DNA of 64,000 nt. Source: Rhodococcus sp. PAMC28707 (GTDB lineage: Bacteria; Actinomycetota; Actinomycetes; Mycobacteriales; Mycobacteriaceae). The position numbers were made by a program, and so were the translations under genes. The first letter of the stretch is position 1. Every line of letters starts with the position of its first letter. Shown one piece after another: positions 17,161 through 25,909 of this stretch. The stretch lies in contig NZ_CP039253.1 of assembly GCF_004795915.1 (NCBI RefSeq), positions 2,976,001 to 3,040,000 of the forward strand. The letters are read 5' to 3'. The notes beneath the pieces are model-generated. The model made no database searches and was not told the DNA's origin. It saw only the letters and a program-made list of their open reading frames with translations.

Positions 17161-17189
17161 TTGGTGAAATGGCCGTGCAGTGCTAATTT
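17161..17189 (+). promoter_or_regulatory. SigA-type promoter driving the leader ORF and ROK gene
   Basis: TTGGTG (17161-17166), a 17-bp spacer and TAATTT (17184-17189). The A of an ATG lies at 17196, 7 bases after the -10, which is the usual transcript start distance. The spacing and both hexamers fit the housekeeping consensus well, and the arrangement predicts a leaderless message. Confidence 0.6.
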
Positions 17190-17195
17190 TGCGCC

Positions 17196-17309
17196 ATGTC
17201 CGCAAGCCTCACCCTCGCGTTGCGGGTCACCTATGTGACCGTCGCCCTGGGGTCTCGGCTGCCACTTCCCAGGGAACTGTGTTGTCCCGGTCTCGGAACC
17301 TGCCGCTAG
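17196..17309 (+). CDS. Putative leaderless 37-residue leader peptide with three Cys codons
   Basis: ATG 17196 opens a frame of 37 codons ending at TAG 17307-17309. The peptide begins MSASLTLALRVTYVTVALGS and ends RELCCPGLGTCR, so cysteines are at positions 29, 30 and 36. A predicted SigA promoter places the transcript start on the ATG itself. Leaderless short ORFs with Cys codons near the end act as cysteine-responsive attenuators in mycobacteria. Here the downstream genes are a ROK regulator, a hydrolase and mshA, the first enzyme of the cysteine-containing thiol mycothiol. Coding status is not proven; a 16-bp palindrome lies inside it. Confidence 0.4.
   Translation: MSASLTLALRVTYVTVALGSRLPLPRELCCPGLGTCR
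17225..17240. promoter_or_regulatory. Perfect 16-bp inverted repeat inside the leader ORF
   Basis: GGTCAC (17225-17230), CTAT, GTGACC (17235-17240). It lies about 30 bases downstream of the predicted transcript start and 177 bp before the ROK gene. It could be an operator for the ROK regulator or another dimeric protein; as an RNA hairpin its 6-bp stem would be weak. Confidence 0.4.
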
Positions 17310-17416
17310 TTTCCGCGCTCGCCTGGCTGAATCGCGTCGTATTGCGCGTCTTCTGCCTCGAGTTTCATGCACCACCTGTCTCGCGAAGACGGGTTCATTG
17401 CTGAGGACCGATCACT

Positions 17417-18712
17417 GTGTCAATCGCTATTTCGCCTATCTCGACGCCGATTCCATTGCGGCGCAACGCTCGACCCACTCCCACGCTCGCGGCATCGTCC
17501 GCACTGCCGAGGGCAGGTGTGCAGGTGGTCGCTCCGGATCTTCGGATCGCGGACAACCCTGCTGCATCGGTCCTTCGTGTCGCGTCCACGGAAGGCCCGA
17601 TCTCGCGCGATAGTGCTTCTCGTGCGACAGGATTGAGTATCGCAACGGTCAACCGCCAGGTATCCGCACTGCTCGGTGTCGGACTTCTTCGTGAACGAGC
17701 AGACCTCACCGCCTCCGGTGCCGTCGGACGTCCGCGGATACCGTTCGAGATCAACCACGAGCCCTACGCCACCATCGGAATTCATATCGGTGCCGTGGTC
17801 ACCAAAGTCGTCATCAGCGACCTGCGTGGTCGCATTCTCGGCGCTGTCGAGATTTCGACGCCTCCAGGGTCGGCGCCGACTGCACTTGCCTCCATCACCC
17901 GTAGCGCAGGTGCCTTCGCCGCGCGGTGGCATCGGCGCACCCCACTCTGGGTGGGAGTTGCAGTGGGTGGTCGCGTCGATACGGCAACCGGCTCGGTCGA
18001 TCATCCGCGACTGGGTTGGGAAGGTGCTCAGGTCGGGACGATCATCGGTGGGGGACTGGGGCTTCCGGTGTCCGTGTCAGGGCACGTCGAAGCCATGGCC
18101 GCGTCGGAGCTGTTGCTGGCGCCGGTGCGGACCGACGAGGTCACGACTGGAACGAGCCTGTACTTCTACGCCCGTGAAACCGCCGGAATCGCACTGACCA
18201 TCGACGGACGCGTCCACACTCCGTCGACCGGCCCGGGATCGATCGCGCATGTGCCGACCGGATCGAATGCGCAGTGCTTCTGCGGTAGTCGCGGATGCCT
18301 CGAAGCCACCGTCAGCGACCGAGCCGTCGTAGCGACTGCCATCGAGCGTGGTGTGTTGACGGCGGACGATCCGCGCCGGTCGGTCGCGACGGTGCATCAA
18401 CTCGCACAGAACGGATCACTCGGAGCTCAGGAGGTGCTGACCGAGCGAGCGCAGGCACTCGGAAAGACCGTCGGGTTGTTGCGTGATCTCTTCAACCCGG
18501 ATCGGGTCATGCTCGGTGGCCAGGCCTTCACCGAGTATCCCGCCGGAATCCCACACGTCGCAGCGGCGTTCTCTCGATCATCGACTCTGCCGCGCAGGGA
18601 TATTCGCATCACCGGATTCGGCAGCAAGGTTCAAGAGTTCGCGGCAGCAGTGATCTCGCTCAGTTCTGTGTACTCCGATCCGCTCGCCTCCATGCGTCGG
18701 GCCGCAGCCTGA
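17417..18712 (+). CDS. ROK-family transcriptional regulator / sugar-kinase-like protein (Rv0485 homologue)
   Basis: GTG 17417 is preceded by TGAGGA (17402-17407), giving 431 residues. The N-terminal wHTH spans about 60-100 (GPISRDSASRATGLSIATVNRQVSAL). The ROK domain follows with IGIHIGAVVTKVVISDL, VGVAVGGRVD and the zinc motif CFCGSRGCLEA. It is therefore a NagC/Mlc-like regulator rather than a plain kinase. Rv0485, the M. tuberculosis counterpart, has been linked to control of pe13/ppe18. Here its neighbours are a hydrolase and mshA, apparently in one operon. Confidence 0.85.
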   Translation: MSIAISPISTPIPLRRNARPTPTLAASSALPRAGVQVVAPDLRIADNPAASVLRVASTEGPISRDSASRATGLSIATVNRQVSALLGVGLLRERADLTASGAVGRPRIPFEINHEPYATIGIHIGAVVTKVVISDLRGRILGAVEISTPPGSAPTALASITRSAGAFAARWHRRTPLWVGVAVGGRVDTATGSVDHPRLGWEGAQVGTIIGGGLGLPVSVSGHVEAMAASELLLAPVRTDEVTTGTSLYFYARETAGIALTIDGRVHTPSTGPGSIAHVPTGSNAQCFCGSRGCLEATVSDRAVVATAIERGVLTADDPRRSVATVHQLAQNGSLGAQEVLTERAQALGKTVGLLRDLFNPDRVMLGGQAFTEYPAGIPHVAAAFSRSSTLPRRDIRITGFGSKVQEFAAAVISLSSVYSDPLASMRRAAA

Positions 18713-18757
18713 GCGGGCGTTGGGCCGCTGCCTGGTCGAGGCCGGCAATCGGCGACA

Positions 18758-19600
18758 ATGGGCGCCATGGCAAAGAGCGAGGTTCGGCAGGCATCCAGCA
18801 TCGACGGCACCAACATCGTCTACCGAGTTTCGGGTGATCCTGCCGCTCGACCGTTGGTATTGCTGCACGGTTGGGCGCAGTCCTCGGTGTGCTGGGGTGA
18901 GGGCGTGCTGAACGGATTGGCCGACTCCTACCGGTTGATTGCCGTGGATCTGCGTGGACACGGATACTCGGACGCGCCTGCCGACGGGTACGCGGACCCC
19001 CTCAATTGGGCGGGCGACGTCCACGCAGTCCTCACCGCAGAGGCAATCGAAGCGAATGCAGTTCTCCTCGGCTGGTCCTACGGTGGTCTGGTGATCTGTG
19101 ACTACCTCGCCGAGCACGGCAGCGCGGCGGCAGCGGGCGTCGTGCTCGTGGGCGCGATCACCGGGATCGGCCGAGGGGAGGCAGGCGGAAAGGTCGGGAG
19201 TTCGATGCGCGCGGCTATCCCCGATGCCATGTCGGAGGTGCCGAGCGTCGCCATTCATGCACTCGGCAGCTTCGGTAATGCACTCACCGGCCCAGTCGAG
19301 GGGAAGGGCGCGCAGGCGCAGCAACTCCTCGGGCTCACTCTCGCGACAGCCCCTCGCGTCCGGGCTGCGTTGTTCGACCGGACGGCCTCACACGATGAGC
19401 TCCTGAGCAGCCTCGAGGTGCCGGCCCTCGTCCTGCACGGAACCGCCGATACGGTCGTCGACGTCTCGTCCGGACGGCACGCAGCGTCGTTGATTCCGCA
19501 GGTCACCGAGTCGTACTGGGAGGGTGTCGACCACGGTCCGTTCGTCACCGACCCTGCGCGTTTCGTGGCGGAGGTCGGGGCCTTCATCGAGGGTCTGTGA
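18758..19600 (+). CDS. Alpha/beta hydrolase
   Basis: This 280-residue protein can start at ATG 18758 or 18767; neither has a clear ribosome site. The fold is visible from [14 protein letters not shown] (oxyanion), [10 protein letters not shown] (nucleophile Ser), [10 protein letters not shown] (acid) and GVDHGPFV (His). No signal peptide or membrane helix, so it is cytoplasmic. It lies between the ROK regulator and mshA, which suggests co-transcription, but no substrate is suggested by the sequence. Confidence 0.85.
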   Translation: MGAMAKSEVRQASSIDGTNIVYRVSGDPAARPLVLLHGWAQSSVCWGEGVLNGLADSYRLIAVDLRGHGYSDAPADGYADPLNWAGDVHAVLTAEAIEANAVLLGWSYGGLVICDYLAEHGSAAAAGVVLVGAITGIGRGEAGGKVGSSMRAAIPDAMSEVPSVAIHALGSFGNALTGPVEGKGAQAQQLLGLTLATAPRVRAALFDRTASHDELLSSLEVPALVLHGTADTVVDVSSGRHAASLIPQVTESYWEGVDHGPFVTDPARFVAEVGAFIEGL

Positions 19601-19634
19601 AGATCCGTACTGTGGGGGAGTGCAAACTGGAACG

Positions 19635-20963
19635 GTGAGTGGTCGCCAGTTGAACCGGGTTGCGGTGCTGTCTCTGCATACCTCTCCACTGGCACAGCCC
19701 GGCATGGGTGATGCCGGTGGCATGAATGTCTATGTGCTTCAGAGCGCTAAAGAGCTGGCCAAACGCGGCGTCGAGGTGGAGATATTCACCCGGGCGACGT
19801 CTTCGGCCGACGAACCTGTCACCGAGGCAGCACCAGGTGTTCTGGTGCGCAACATCGTGGCCGGACCGTTCGAGGGCCTGGACAAGCAGGATCTGCCGAC
19901 GCAGTTGTGCGCATTCGCGGCAGGCGTACTTCGCGAAGAAGCGCGTCACGACGTCGGATACTACGACCTGGTTCACTCCCATTATTGGCTGTCCGGACAA
20001 GTCGGTTGGCTTGCGCGCGATCGATGGGGTGTGCCATTGGTGCATACCGCTCATACGCTCGCCGCCGTGAAGAACGCGTCGATGGCCGCGGGCGACTCAC
20101 CGGAACCAGCAGCCCGGCAGATCGGTGAACAACAGGTCGTGGCCGAGGCGGATCGGTTGATCGCCAACACCTCGGGAGAGGCCCAGCAACTCGTCGATAT
20201 CTACGGGGCATCGCCGGATTCGATCGACGTCGTTGCACCCGGCGCCGATCTGACCAGGTACCGACCAGGTGAGAAGAAAGCGGCTCGCGCGGAGTTCGGA
20301 ATCGACCCGACCGAGACGGTCGTCGCGTTCGTCGGCAGGATCCAGCCGCTCAAGGCACCCGACGTACTGCTCCGTGCCGCCGCGGAGCTTCTCGCACGTG
20401 ACCCGAGTGTGCCGCTTCGAATTCTCGTGGTCGGTGGACCGTCGGGTAGCGGTCTGGACCGACCTGACATTCTCATCGAACTTGCTGCCGCACTGGGTAT
20501 TTCGGAACGTGTGACGTTTCTTCCGCCACAGCGTTCGGAGAAGCTAGCGCAGATCTATCGCGCCGCTGATGTGGTAGCCGTTCCGAGTTACAACGAATCG
20601 TTCGGATTGGTTGCCATCGAAGCGCAAGCATGCGGAACTCCCGTGATTGCTGCCGATGTCGGCGGTCTGGGTGTCGCGGTCCGATCGGGCGAGACCGGTG
20701 TGTTGGTGCAGGGTCACCGCACCGAGGACTGGGCCACTGCGTTGGGAAACATGCTGCGCGAGCGTACTGCGCTCGCGCGCATGGCATCCGCCGCGCCGAT
20801 TCACGCCGCAGACTTCTCGTGGGAACGCACCGCCGAAGGCCTCATGGAAAGCTACCGGGCCGCCAAGTTCCAGTTCGATCGCCATGAAGCGCCGAGTGAA
20901 TTCTCGCCGCGCCGATCTCGGGGACTATGGAAACTACGACGAACAGGAGCCGTCACGGCATGA
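19635..20963 (+). CDS. mshA: D-inositol-3-phosphate glycosyltransferase (mycothiol biosynthesis)
   Basis: MshA adds GlcNAc from UDP-GlcNAc to 1L-myo-inositol-1-phosphate, the first step of mycothiol synthesis. The GT-B/GT4 fold is clear: [26 protein letters not shown] at the start (nucleotide-sugar family signature), [28 protein letters not shown] and the GT4 motif [14 protein letters not shown]. From GTG 19635 the length is 442; GTG 19620 would add five residues, and a longer frame from 19524 overlaps the hydrolase. The stop overlaps the next gene's start (ATGA), so translation is coupled. Confidence 0.94.
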   Translation: MSGRQLNRVAVLSLHTSPLAQPGMGDAGGMNVYVLQSAKELAKRGVEVEIFTRATSSADEPVTEAAPGVLVRNIVAGPFEGLDKQDLPTQLCAFAAGVLREEARHDVGYYDLVHSHYWLSGQVGWLARDRWGVPLVHTAHTLAAVKNASMAAGDSPEPAARQIGEQQVVAEADRLIANTSGEAQQLVDIYGASPDSIDVVAPGADLTRYRPGEKKAARAEFGIDPTETVVAFVGRIQPLKAPDVLLRAAAELLARDPSVPLRILVVGGPSGSGLDRPDILIELAAALGISERVTFLPPQRSEKLAQIYRAADVVAVPSYNESFGLVAIEAQACGTPVIAADVGGLGVAVRSGETGVLVQGHRTEDWATALGNMLRERTALARMASAAPIHAADFSWERTAEGLMESYRAAKFQFDRHEAPSEFSPRRSRGLWKLRRTGAVTA

Positions 20964-21442
20964 GCGACACGATGACTCTCATCGACGAGGTGTTGACCGA
21001 GCGCGGACTCGAATATCAACGCAAGAACGACAATTCCTTCATCGTCGAGTTGCCGGGTGAGCGGAAGCTCAAAACCGCGACCATGCTCACGGTCGGTCGT
21101 CACGGTGTTCGCATCGAGGCATTCGTGTGCCGCAAGCCCGACGAGAACTTCGAAGGCGTCTACAAGTACCTCCTCCGACGCAACCGCAGACTGTACGGAG
21201 TTCACTACACGATCGACAAAGTAGGCGACATCTACCTCGTCGGTGGAATGTCGCTGCACGCGGTGACCGGTGACGAGATCGACCGCGTACTGGGCCAGGT
21301 TCTAGAGGCCGCCGACGGTGACTTCAATGTTCTGCTCGAACTCGGTTTCGCCGAATCCATCAAACGTGAATGGGCATGGCGTGTTTCGCGCGGAGAACCG
21401 TTGACCAATCTCGCGGCGTTCGAGCATCTCATCGACGACTGA
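20960..21442 (+). CDS. YbjN domain protein (Rv0487 homologue)
   Basis: ATG 20960 overlaps the mshA stop; the product is 160 residues. Its sequence ([28 protein letters not shown], then [34 protein letters not shown]) is a YbjN-type sensory fold, related to type III secretion chaperone-like proteins. No enzymatic motif. Conserved coupling with mshA across Mycobacteriales suggests a linked role, but none is established. Confidence 0.85.
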   Translation: MSDTMTLIDEVLTERGLEYQRKNDNSFIVELPGERKLKTATMLTVGRHGVRIEAFVCRKPDENFEGVYKYLLRRNRRLYGVHYTIDKVGDIYLVGGMSLHAVTGDEIDRVLGQVLEAADGDFNVLLELGFAESIKREWAWRVSRGEPLTNLAAFEHLIDD

Positions 21443-21545
21443 TCGGTGTGACCGACAACCGGTTTCGAACAGGCCTATCGTCCGTTGTGACGGGGTTCAC
21501 TGTAGGATTTCGACCATCTGCCGTAAGCATGTTCGAAGGAGAGCC

Positions 21546-23135
21546 ATGAGCTTCAACAGCCCCTTTCCCGATGTCGAGATCCCGAACCTCAGTGTCTACG
21601 ACTATCTGTTCGGGTCCATCTCGGAGGCTGATCTCGACAAGCCTGCGCTCGTCGACGGCAGCTCCGGAGCAGTCACCACCTACAGGGCACTCATCGGGCA
21701 GATCGACGGCATAGCAGGAGCCCTCGCAGCCCGTGGTCTCGAACTCGGCGACGTCGTAGCGCTCCACTCGCCGAACATCCCCGCCTTCGCCTCGGTACTG
21801 CACGGCATTCTGCGCGCCGGCGGTACCGCAACGACGATCAACGCGCTCTACACAGCCGAGGACATCGCCAAGCAGCTCACCGGCTCTGGCGCAAAGTTCC
21901 TGTTCACCGTCTCACCGCTGTACCCGCAGGCGAAGGCCGCGGCCGATAAGGTCGGTATGGCGGACGATCACATCATCGTTCTCGACGGCGCAGAGGGCCA
22001 CCCCAGTCTGCGGGACCTACTGACAGAGGGCGCGCCGGCCCCGGAGGTGTCGTTCGATCCGTCGACACATATCGCCGTGCTGCCGTACTCCTCGGGCACG
22101 ACAGGCGTCCCGAAGGGCGTGATTCTGACGCACCGCAACCTCGTGGCGAACGTTGCGCAGATGGAGCCTCGCGTCGGCATCGACACCGACGACGCGATCC
22201 TCGCGCTCTTGCCGTTCTTCCATATCTATGGGCTGACCGTACTGCTCAACATCGCGTTGAAGCTGCGTGCGCGCCTTGTCACGATGCCGAAATTCGACCT
22301 CGTCGAATTCTTGCGCATCATCCAGGACCACAAGCTCACCTACCTCTTCATCGCACCTCCCGTTGCCGTGGCGTTGGCCAAGCACCCGATGGTGGACCAG
22401 TACGACCTCTCCAGCGTGCACACCATCTTCTCCGGTGCTGCCCCGCTCGACGAAGAGCTCGGCAAGGCTGTCGCGAAGCGTCTGAACACGCGGGTTCGTC
22501 AGGGCTACGGGATGAGTGAACTCAGCCCCGTCAGCCATGCCATTCCATTCGACCGCGACGACATGCCGCTGAGCTCGGTCGGGCTGCCGCTGGCGAACAC
22601 CGTCAACAAGATCGTCGACCCGGGGACACTCGAAGAGATCGCTCTTCCGACCGAGGGGCTTTCGGAGCCCGGCGAGCTGTGGGTCAAGGGCCCGAATGTC
22701 ATGGTCGGTTACCTCAACAACCCCGAGGCGACAGCTGAAACACTCGACGCCGACGGCTATCTGCACACCGGCGACATCGCCGTCGTCGACGCCGAGGGTG
22801 TCGTGTACATCGTCGATCGCCTGAAGGAACTGATCAAGTACAAGGGCTACCAGGTGCCGCCCGCAGAGCTGGAAGCGCTACTGCTGACGCACCCGGATAT
22901 CGCCGACGCGGCCGTCATCGGAGTCATCGACGAAGCAGGCGAAGAGGTCCCGAAGGCTTTCATCGTGCTGCAGGCCGATGCAAAGATCGACGCGGACGGC
23001 GTGATGGCCTTCGTCGCCGAGCGCGTCTCGCCGCACAAGAAGGTGCGCAAGGTCGAATTCATCGATATCGTGCCGAAATCCGCGGCAGGCAAGATTTTGC
23101 GCAAAGACCTTCGCGCCGCGGAATCGGGCAAGTAG
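21546..23135 (+). CDS. 4-coumarate:CoA ligase-type acyl/aryl-CoA synthetase
   Basis: This 529-residue ANL-family ligase starts at ATG 21546 after GAAGGAG. Motifs in order: A3 YSSGTTGVPKGVILTH, A5 GYGMSELSPV, A7 GYLHTGDIAVVD, A8 DRLKELIKYKGYQVPPAE and A10 PKSAAGKILRKDL. This layout is that of 4CL-like enzymes, which activate cinnamate-type or medium-chain acids as AMP esters and then CoA thioesters. It begins the block that separates ybjN from gpmA and ends at a GC-rich hairpin. Confidence 0.88.
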   Translation: MSFNSPFPDVEIPNLSVYDYLFGSISEADLDKPALVDGSSGAVTTYRALIGQIDGIAGALAARGLELGDVVALHSPNIPAFASVLHGILRAGGTATTINALYTAEDIAKQLTGSGAKFLFTVSPLYPQAKAAADKVGMADDHIIVLDGAEGHPSLRDLLTEGAPAPEVSFDPSTHIAVLPYSSGTTGVPKGVILTHRNLVANVAQMEPRVGIDTDDAILALLPFFHIYGLTVLLNIALKLRARLVTMPKFDLVEFLRIIQDHKLTYLFIAPPVAVALAKHPMVDQYDLSSVHTIFSGAAPLDEELGKAVAKRLNTRVRQGYGMSELSPVSHAIPFDRDDMPLSSVGLPLANTVNKIVDPGTLEEIALPTEGLSEPGELWVKGPNVMVGYLNNPEATAETLDADGYLHTGDIAVVDAEGVVYIVDRLKELIKYKGYQVPPAELEALLLTHPDIADAAVIGVIDEAGEEVPKAFIVLQADAKIDADGVMAFVAERVSPHKKVRKVEFIDIVPKSAAGKILRKDLRAAESGK

Positions 23136-23153
23136 CAACAACAGGTAAGAACA

Positions 23154-23187
23154 AGCGCACCCCGTTCCGCGAGGAGCGGGGTGCGCT
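23154..23187 (+). terminator. Hairpin terminator after the 4CL-type ligase
   Basis: AGCGCACCCCG (23154-23164) pairs perfectly with CGGGGTGCGCT (23177-23187) around a 12-base loop. It lies 18 bp after the ligase stop and lacks a real T-run. Confidence 0.75.
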
Positions 23188-23221
23188 CTGTGTTGGTGGG
23201 GGACTTCTAGGGGGCGTCGTC

Positions 23222-24436
23222 ATGGTGGGGGCAAACAATCCGTACACCCCGGGCGCGGGGGAAAGACCGCAGGCGTTGATCGGGCGAGACCAACAACAAG
23301 GCTTGTTCGATGCGCTGCTTGCCGGGTTGGAGCGGCAACGATCCATGCGTTCGATGCTCGTGGTCGGGCTACGCGGGGTCGGCAAGACAGCACTGTTGCG
23401 CGATTGCGTGGAGAAGGCACGTGCGCGGAACTGGGCGATCATCGATATCGAGGTGAGCAAACGCGAGGACGACGCGTTTCGCCGTCAACTCACCTTCGAA
23501 TTGCGGGGAGCCTTACTCGGACTGTCACCCCGCTCACGGTGGGGCGAGGCTGCCACTCGCGCAGCCGCAGTGCTGCAGTCATTCGGGCTCGGTGCCGACG
23601 GCTCGATGATGGCCAACTGGGAGGTCGCAGCCGCTGATGGAGTAGCGGATAGTGGTGATCTGGCCGCCGACCTGACTCAGGTCATCTTGGCAATGGGCGA
23701 CGCCGCACTCGAGAACGCGCGGGGCGTGGTGATAGCAGTCGACGAAATCCAGCTGTTGTCGCAGACTCAGTACGCTGCACTGGTCTCGGCATTTCACCGA
23801 CCGTTCCTGCGTGAATTGCCGATTACGTTGGTGGCGGCAGGTTTACCGCGCGCGGGCCTGACCCCCGAGATCGAGCGCTACGCAAAGCGGATCTTCGAGT
23901 TCCCTGTCCTGGGTGCCTTGACGGACGTAGATGCCCGGCGTGTCCTGAGCGAACCGGCGGCCGCACTCGGAGTGGAGTTCGAGAAGGCCGCGCTGGATGC
24001 TGCAGTCGAACTCACCGGCCGATACCCCTACTTCCTGCAGGAACTCGGCAGCGCTGTCTGGTCCACGAAGGTCGGAAGCACGATCAGCGCGCAGGATGTT
24101 ACTGCTTCGTCGGCGCAGTATTACAAGTCGCTCGACGCCACGTTCTTCGCCAGAAAGTTCGGTTCGACAACCGATCTGGATCGTTCGTATCTCCGGGCGA
24201 TGGCCGAGGCCGGTCCCGATCCGCAGCACGAGAGCGATATCGCCCGAATGCTAGACCGCACTGTTACGCAGTGTTCGCAGACCCGCAGATCGTTGTCGGA
24301 CCGAGGGTTGTTGCACGAATTCGACAGCGGCGGTGTGGCATTCGCTGCTCCCCATTTCGACCGGTTCATCATCAGGGTCATGCCTTCTCTCACCGTTCCC
24401 GCGCGGGCCACGCGTCGGCGTCGGTTCGATCCGTAG
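23222..24436 (+). CDS. AAA/STAND-type ATPase of unknown role
   Basis: This 404-residue protein has Walker A GLRGVGKT (49-56) and Walker B VVIAVDEIQLL (Asp174, Glu175), then GLTPEIERYAKRIFEFPVLGAL and TGRYPYFLQELGSAVW. This is the archaeal-type AAA/Orc1-like layout with a C-terminal winged-helix region (SDIARMLDRTVTQCSQTRRSLSDRGLL). It ends in a basic tail RATRRRRFDP. Such stand-alone proteins are common in actinobacteria; DNA binding or a signalling role is possible. No toxin, nuclease or partner gene is adjacent, so a defence role is not supported. Confidence 0.75.
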   Translation: MVGANNPYTPGAGERPQALIGRDQQQGLFDALLAGLERQRSMRSMLVVGLRGVGKTALLRDCVEKARARNWAIIDIEVSKREDDAFRRQLTFELRGALLGLSPRSRWGEAATRAAAVLQSFGLGADGSMMANWEVAAADGVADSGDLAADLTQVILAMGDAALENARGVVIAVDEIQLLSQTQYAALVSAFHRPFLRELPITLVAAGLPRAGLTPEIERYAKRIFEFPVLGALTDVDARRVLSEPAAALGVEFEKAALDAAVELTGRYPYFLQELGSAVWSTKVGSTISAQDVTASSAQYYKSLDATFFARKFGSTTDLDRSYLRAMAEAGPDPQHESDIARMLDRTVTQCSQTRRSLSDRGLLHEFDSGGVAFAAPHFDRFIIRVMPSLTVPARATRRRRFDP

Positions 24437-24454
24437 TCGTTTCGACCAGCCATC

Positions 24455-25069
24455 CTATTTCGAACTCGCCCTCGTCGGGGCTGCACGGACGTGTGCGCGT
24501 TCACCCTGCTTGCCGACGAGACTGAGAAACTCCACCGGGCCCGAGCTGGTCGCGCCGAACCAGTGTGGGGTCCGGGTATCGAACTCCGCAGCCTCGCCAG
24601 GTTCGAGAATGAGATCGAGCTCGCCGAGGACGAGACGTAATCTGCCGTCGAGAACGAAGGCCCAGTCGAAACCTTCGTGCGTGCGTAGAACAGGAGTTGC
24701 GTTCTCACGCCCCGCGGGGAGGACGAACTTGTAGGCCTGAATACCTCCAGGCCGACGCGACAAAGGCACGATGGTGGTGCCGTCATCGGTGGGCAGTGGG
24801 CGCATGTTGATTCGGGGATCACCGGTGGGCGGGGCGTCGACAAGCTCGTCCAGAGTGACGCCGTAAGCACGGGCCAGCGGCAGCAGCTGTTCGAGGGTGG
24901 GGCGCCGAAGTCCTGCTTCGAGTCGTGACAACGTGCTGCTCGAAATGCCCGTCTCTTCGGCGAGAGCGATCAACGTGATGTCGCGGCGCTGTCGTAATTG
25001 CTTGAGCCGCGGTCCCACGGCGTCGATGGTGCGATCCGTGGCTTTGTCCATGCGGTTCGACTTTGCCAT
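24455..25069 (-). CDS. XRE-family regulator with C-terminal cupin sensor domain
   Basis: From ATG 25069 the product is 204 residues; ATG 25051 (MDKATDRTI) is an alternative, and the longer frame to 25123 is unlikely. HTH residues are LKQLRQRRDITLIALAEETGISSSTLSRLEAGLRRPTLE, followed by a cupin (about 100-195; LRTHEGFDWAFVLDGRLRLVLGELDLILEPGEAAEFD, PHWFG). The His/Glu set can bind a metal or small ligand. It is divergent from the methyltransferase at 25148; a 14-bp palindrome covers the start, so it likely controls both genes. Confidence 0.88.
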   Translation of the reverse strand: MAKSNRMDKATDRTIDAVGPRLKQLRQRRDITLIALAEETGISSSTLSRLEAGLRRPTLEQLLPLARAYGVTLDELVDAPPTGDPRINMRPLPTDDGTTIVPLSRRPGGIQAYKFVLPAGRENATPVLRTHEGFDWAFVLDGRLRLVLGELDLILEPGEAAEFDTRTPHWFGATSSGPVEFLSLVGKQGERAHVRAAPTRASSK

Positions 25070-25076
25070 TCGGCAA
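25063..25076. promoter_or_regulatory. Perfect palindrome at the start of the XRE-cupin gene
   Basis: TTGCC (25063-25067), ATTC, GGCAA (25072-25076). A related half-site (TTGCAATGCCG, starting 25083) follows in the 78-bp divergent gap. The site covers ATG 25069, which favours ATG 25051 as the real start or a leaderless message. It is a candidate operator for the XRE-cupin protein. Confidence 0.5.
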
Positions 25077-25147
25077 CACGGTTTGCAATGCCGTGCTGCT
25101 CCGGTCACAGTCGAAGAAGCCACCTATATCGAGAAGGAGAACATACG

Positions 25148-25792
25148 ATGACGCACTCGTTCGACAAGAACTACTGGGACCAGATCTGGCAGGGCGACCG
25201 CGCTGCGGGGATGGCTGCCAGTGAACCGAACCCGCACCTGGCCCGAGAATTCGCAGACTCGACCCCCGGCACCGTACTCGAAGCGGGCTGCGGCGCCGGA
25301 GCCGAAGCGATCTGGCTCGCCGCACACGGCTGGCAGGTCACAGCAGCCGACATCGCCACCGATGCTCTCGCTCACGCGGCCCAGCGAGCCACCGCCATGG
25401 GCGTCGCCGACCAGGTGCAGTGGATCGAGGCCGACCTGGCCACCTGGGAACCCGACGCGAAGTACGACCTGGTGACCACCCACTATGCGCATCCCGCGAT
25501 GCCGCAGCTCGAATTCTACGACCGCATCGCATCCTGGGTCGCCCCCGCAGGCACCTTGTTCATCGTCGGCCACCTACATCATGAAAACCACGGCGCGGAC
25601 ACCGGGCATGGTCATGGTGACGAAAATCCACCCGCGTCGGCCTCTGCGACGGCCGCCGGCATCACCTCGCGACTCGACCCTGCCGTCTGGGAGGTCGTCA
25701 CCGCCGCCGAATCACACCGAGAATCGACGGGACCCGACGGCCGCCGTACCCCGATTCACGACGTGGTCGTCAAGGCCGTCCGCCGCCAGTGA
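25148..25792 (+). CDS. Class I SAM-dependent methyltransferase with His-rich segment (TehB/thiopurine-MT-like)
   Basis: ATG 25148 follows AGAAGGAG; the product is 214 residues. Motifs: FDKNYWDQIWQ, SAM-binding motif I VLEAGCGAGAEAIWLA, motif II VTAADIAT. Residues 141-160 are His-rich (His142, 144, 145, 148, 154, 156) with Asp/Glu, a possible metal-binding loop. Such proteins methylate small thiols, halides or chalcogen compounds. The divergent XRE-cupin regulator probably controls it. The substrate is unknown. Confidence 0.85.
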   Translation: MTHSFDKNYWDQIWQGDRAAGMAASEPNPHLAREFADSTPGTVLEAGCGAGAEAIWLAAHGWQVTAADIATDALAHAAQRATAMGVADQVQWIEADLATWEPDAKYDLVTTHYAHPAMPQLEFYDRIASWVAPAGTLFIVGHLHHENHGADTGHGHGDENPPASASATAAGITSRLDPAVWEVVTAAESHRESTGPDGRRTPIHDVVVKAVRRQ

Positions 25793-25809
25793 GCTTGTGG
25801 GCGACCGGC

Positions 25810-25888
25810 GTGGGCATGGTGTTCCACCGAGACGAACCACCAGTCGGAATCCCGCCTGAAAACCGCGCAACCGGAACACCATGCCCAC
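25810..25888. repeat. 16-bp perfect inverted repeat with a 47-bp spacer
   Basis: GTGGGCATGGTGTTCC (25810-25825) and GGAACACCATGCCCAC (25873-25888) lie in the 117-bp gap between the methyltransferase stop and the carboxylesterase start at 25910. Outside the arms there is no identity. It could be a terminator with a large loop, a dispersed palindromic repeat or an operator pair. Confidence 0.7.
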
Positions 25889-25909
25889 TTGTTCGGGTAA
25901 CAATGAGGG

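Noticed and set aside
18578-19324. 248-codon minus-strand frame under the alpha/beta hydrolase
   Set aside because: Shadow frame with no domain; the plus-strand hydrolase has a full catalytic set.
23222-25792. Anti-phage defence island (AAA ATPase plus methyltransferase)
   Set aside because: The methyltransferase is a small-molecule type with its own regulator; no nuclease, helicase or restriction gene is present.
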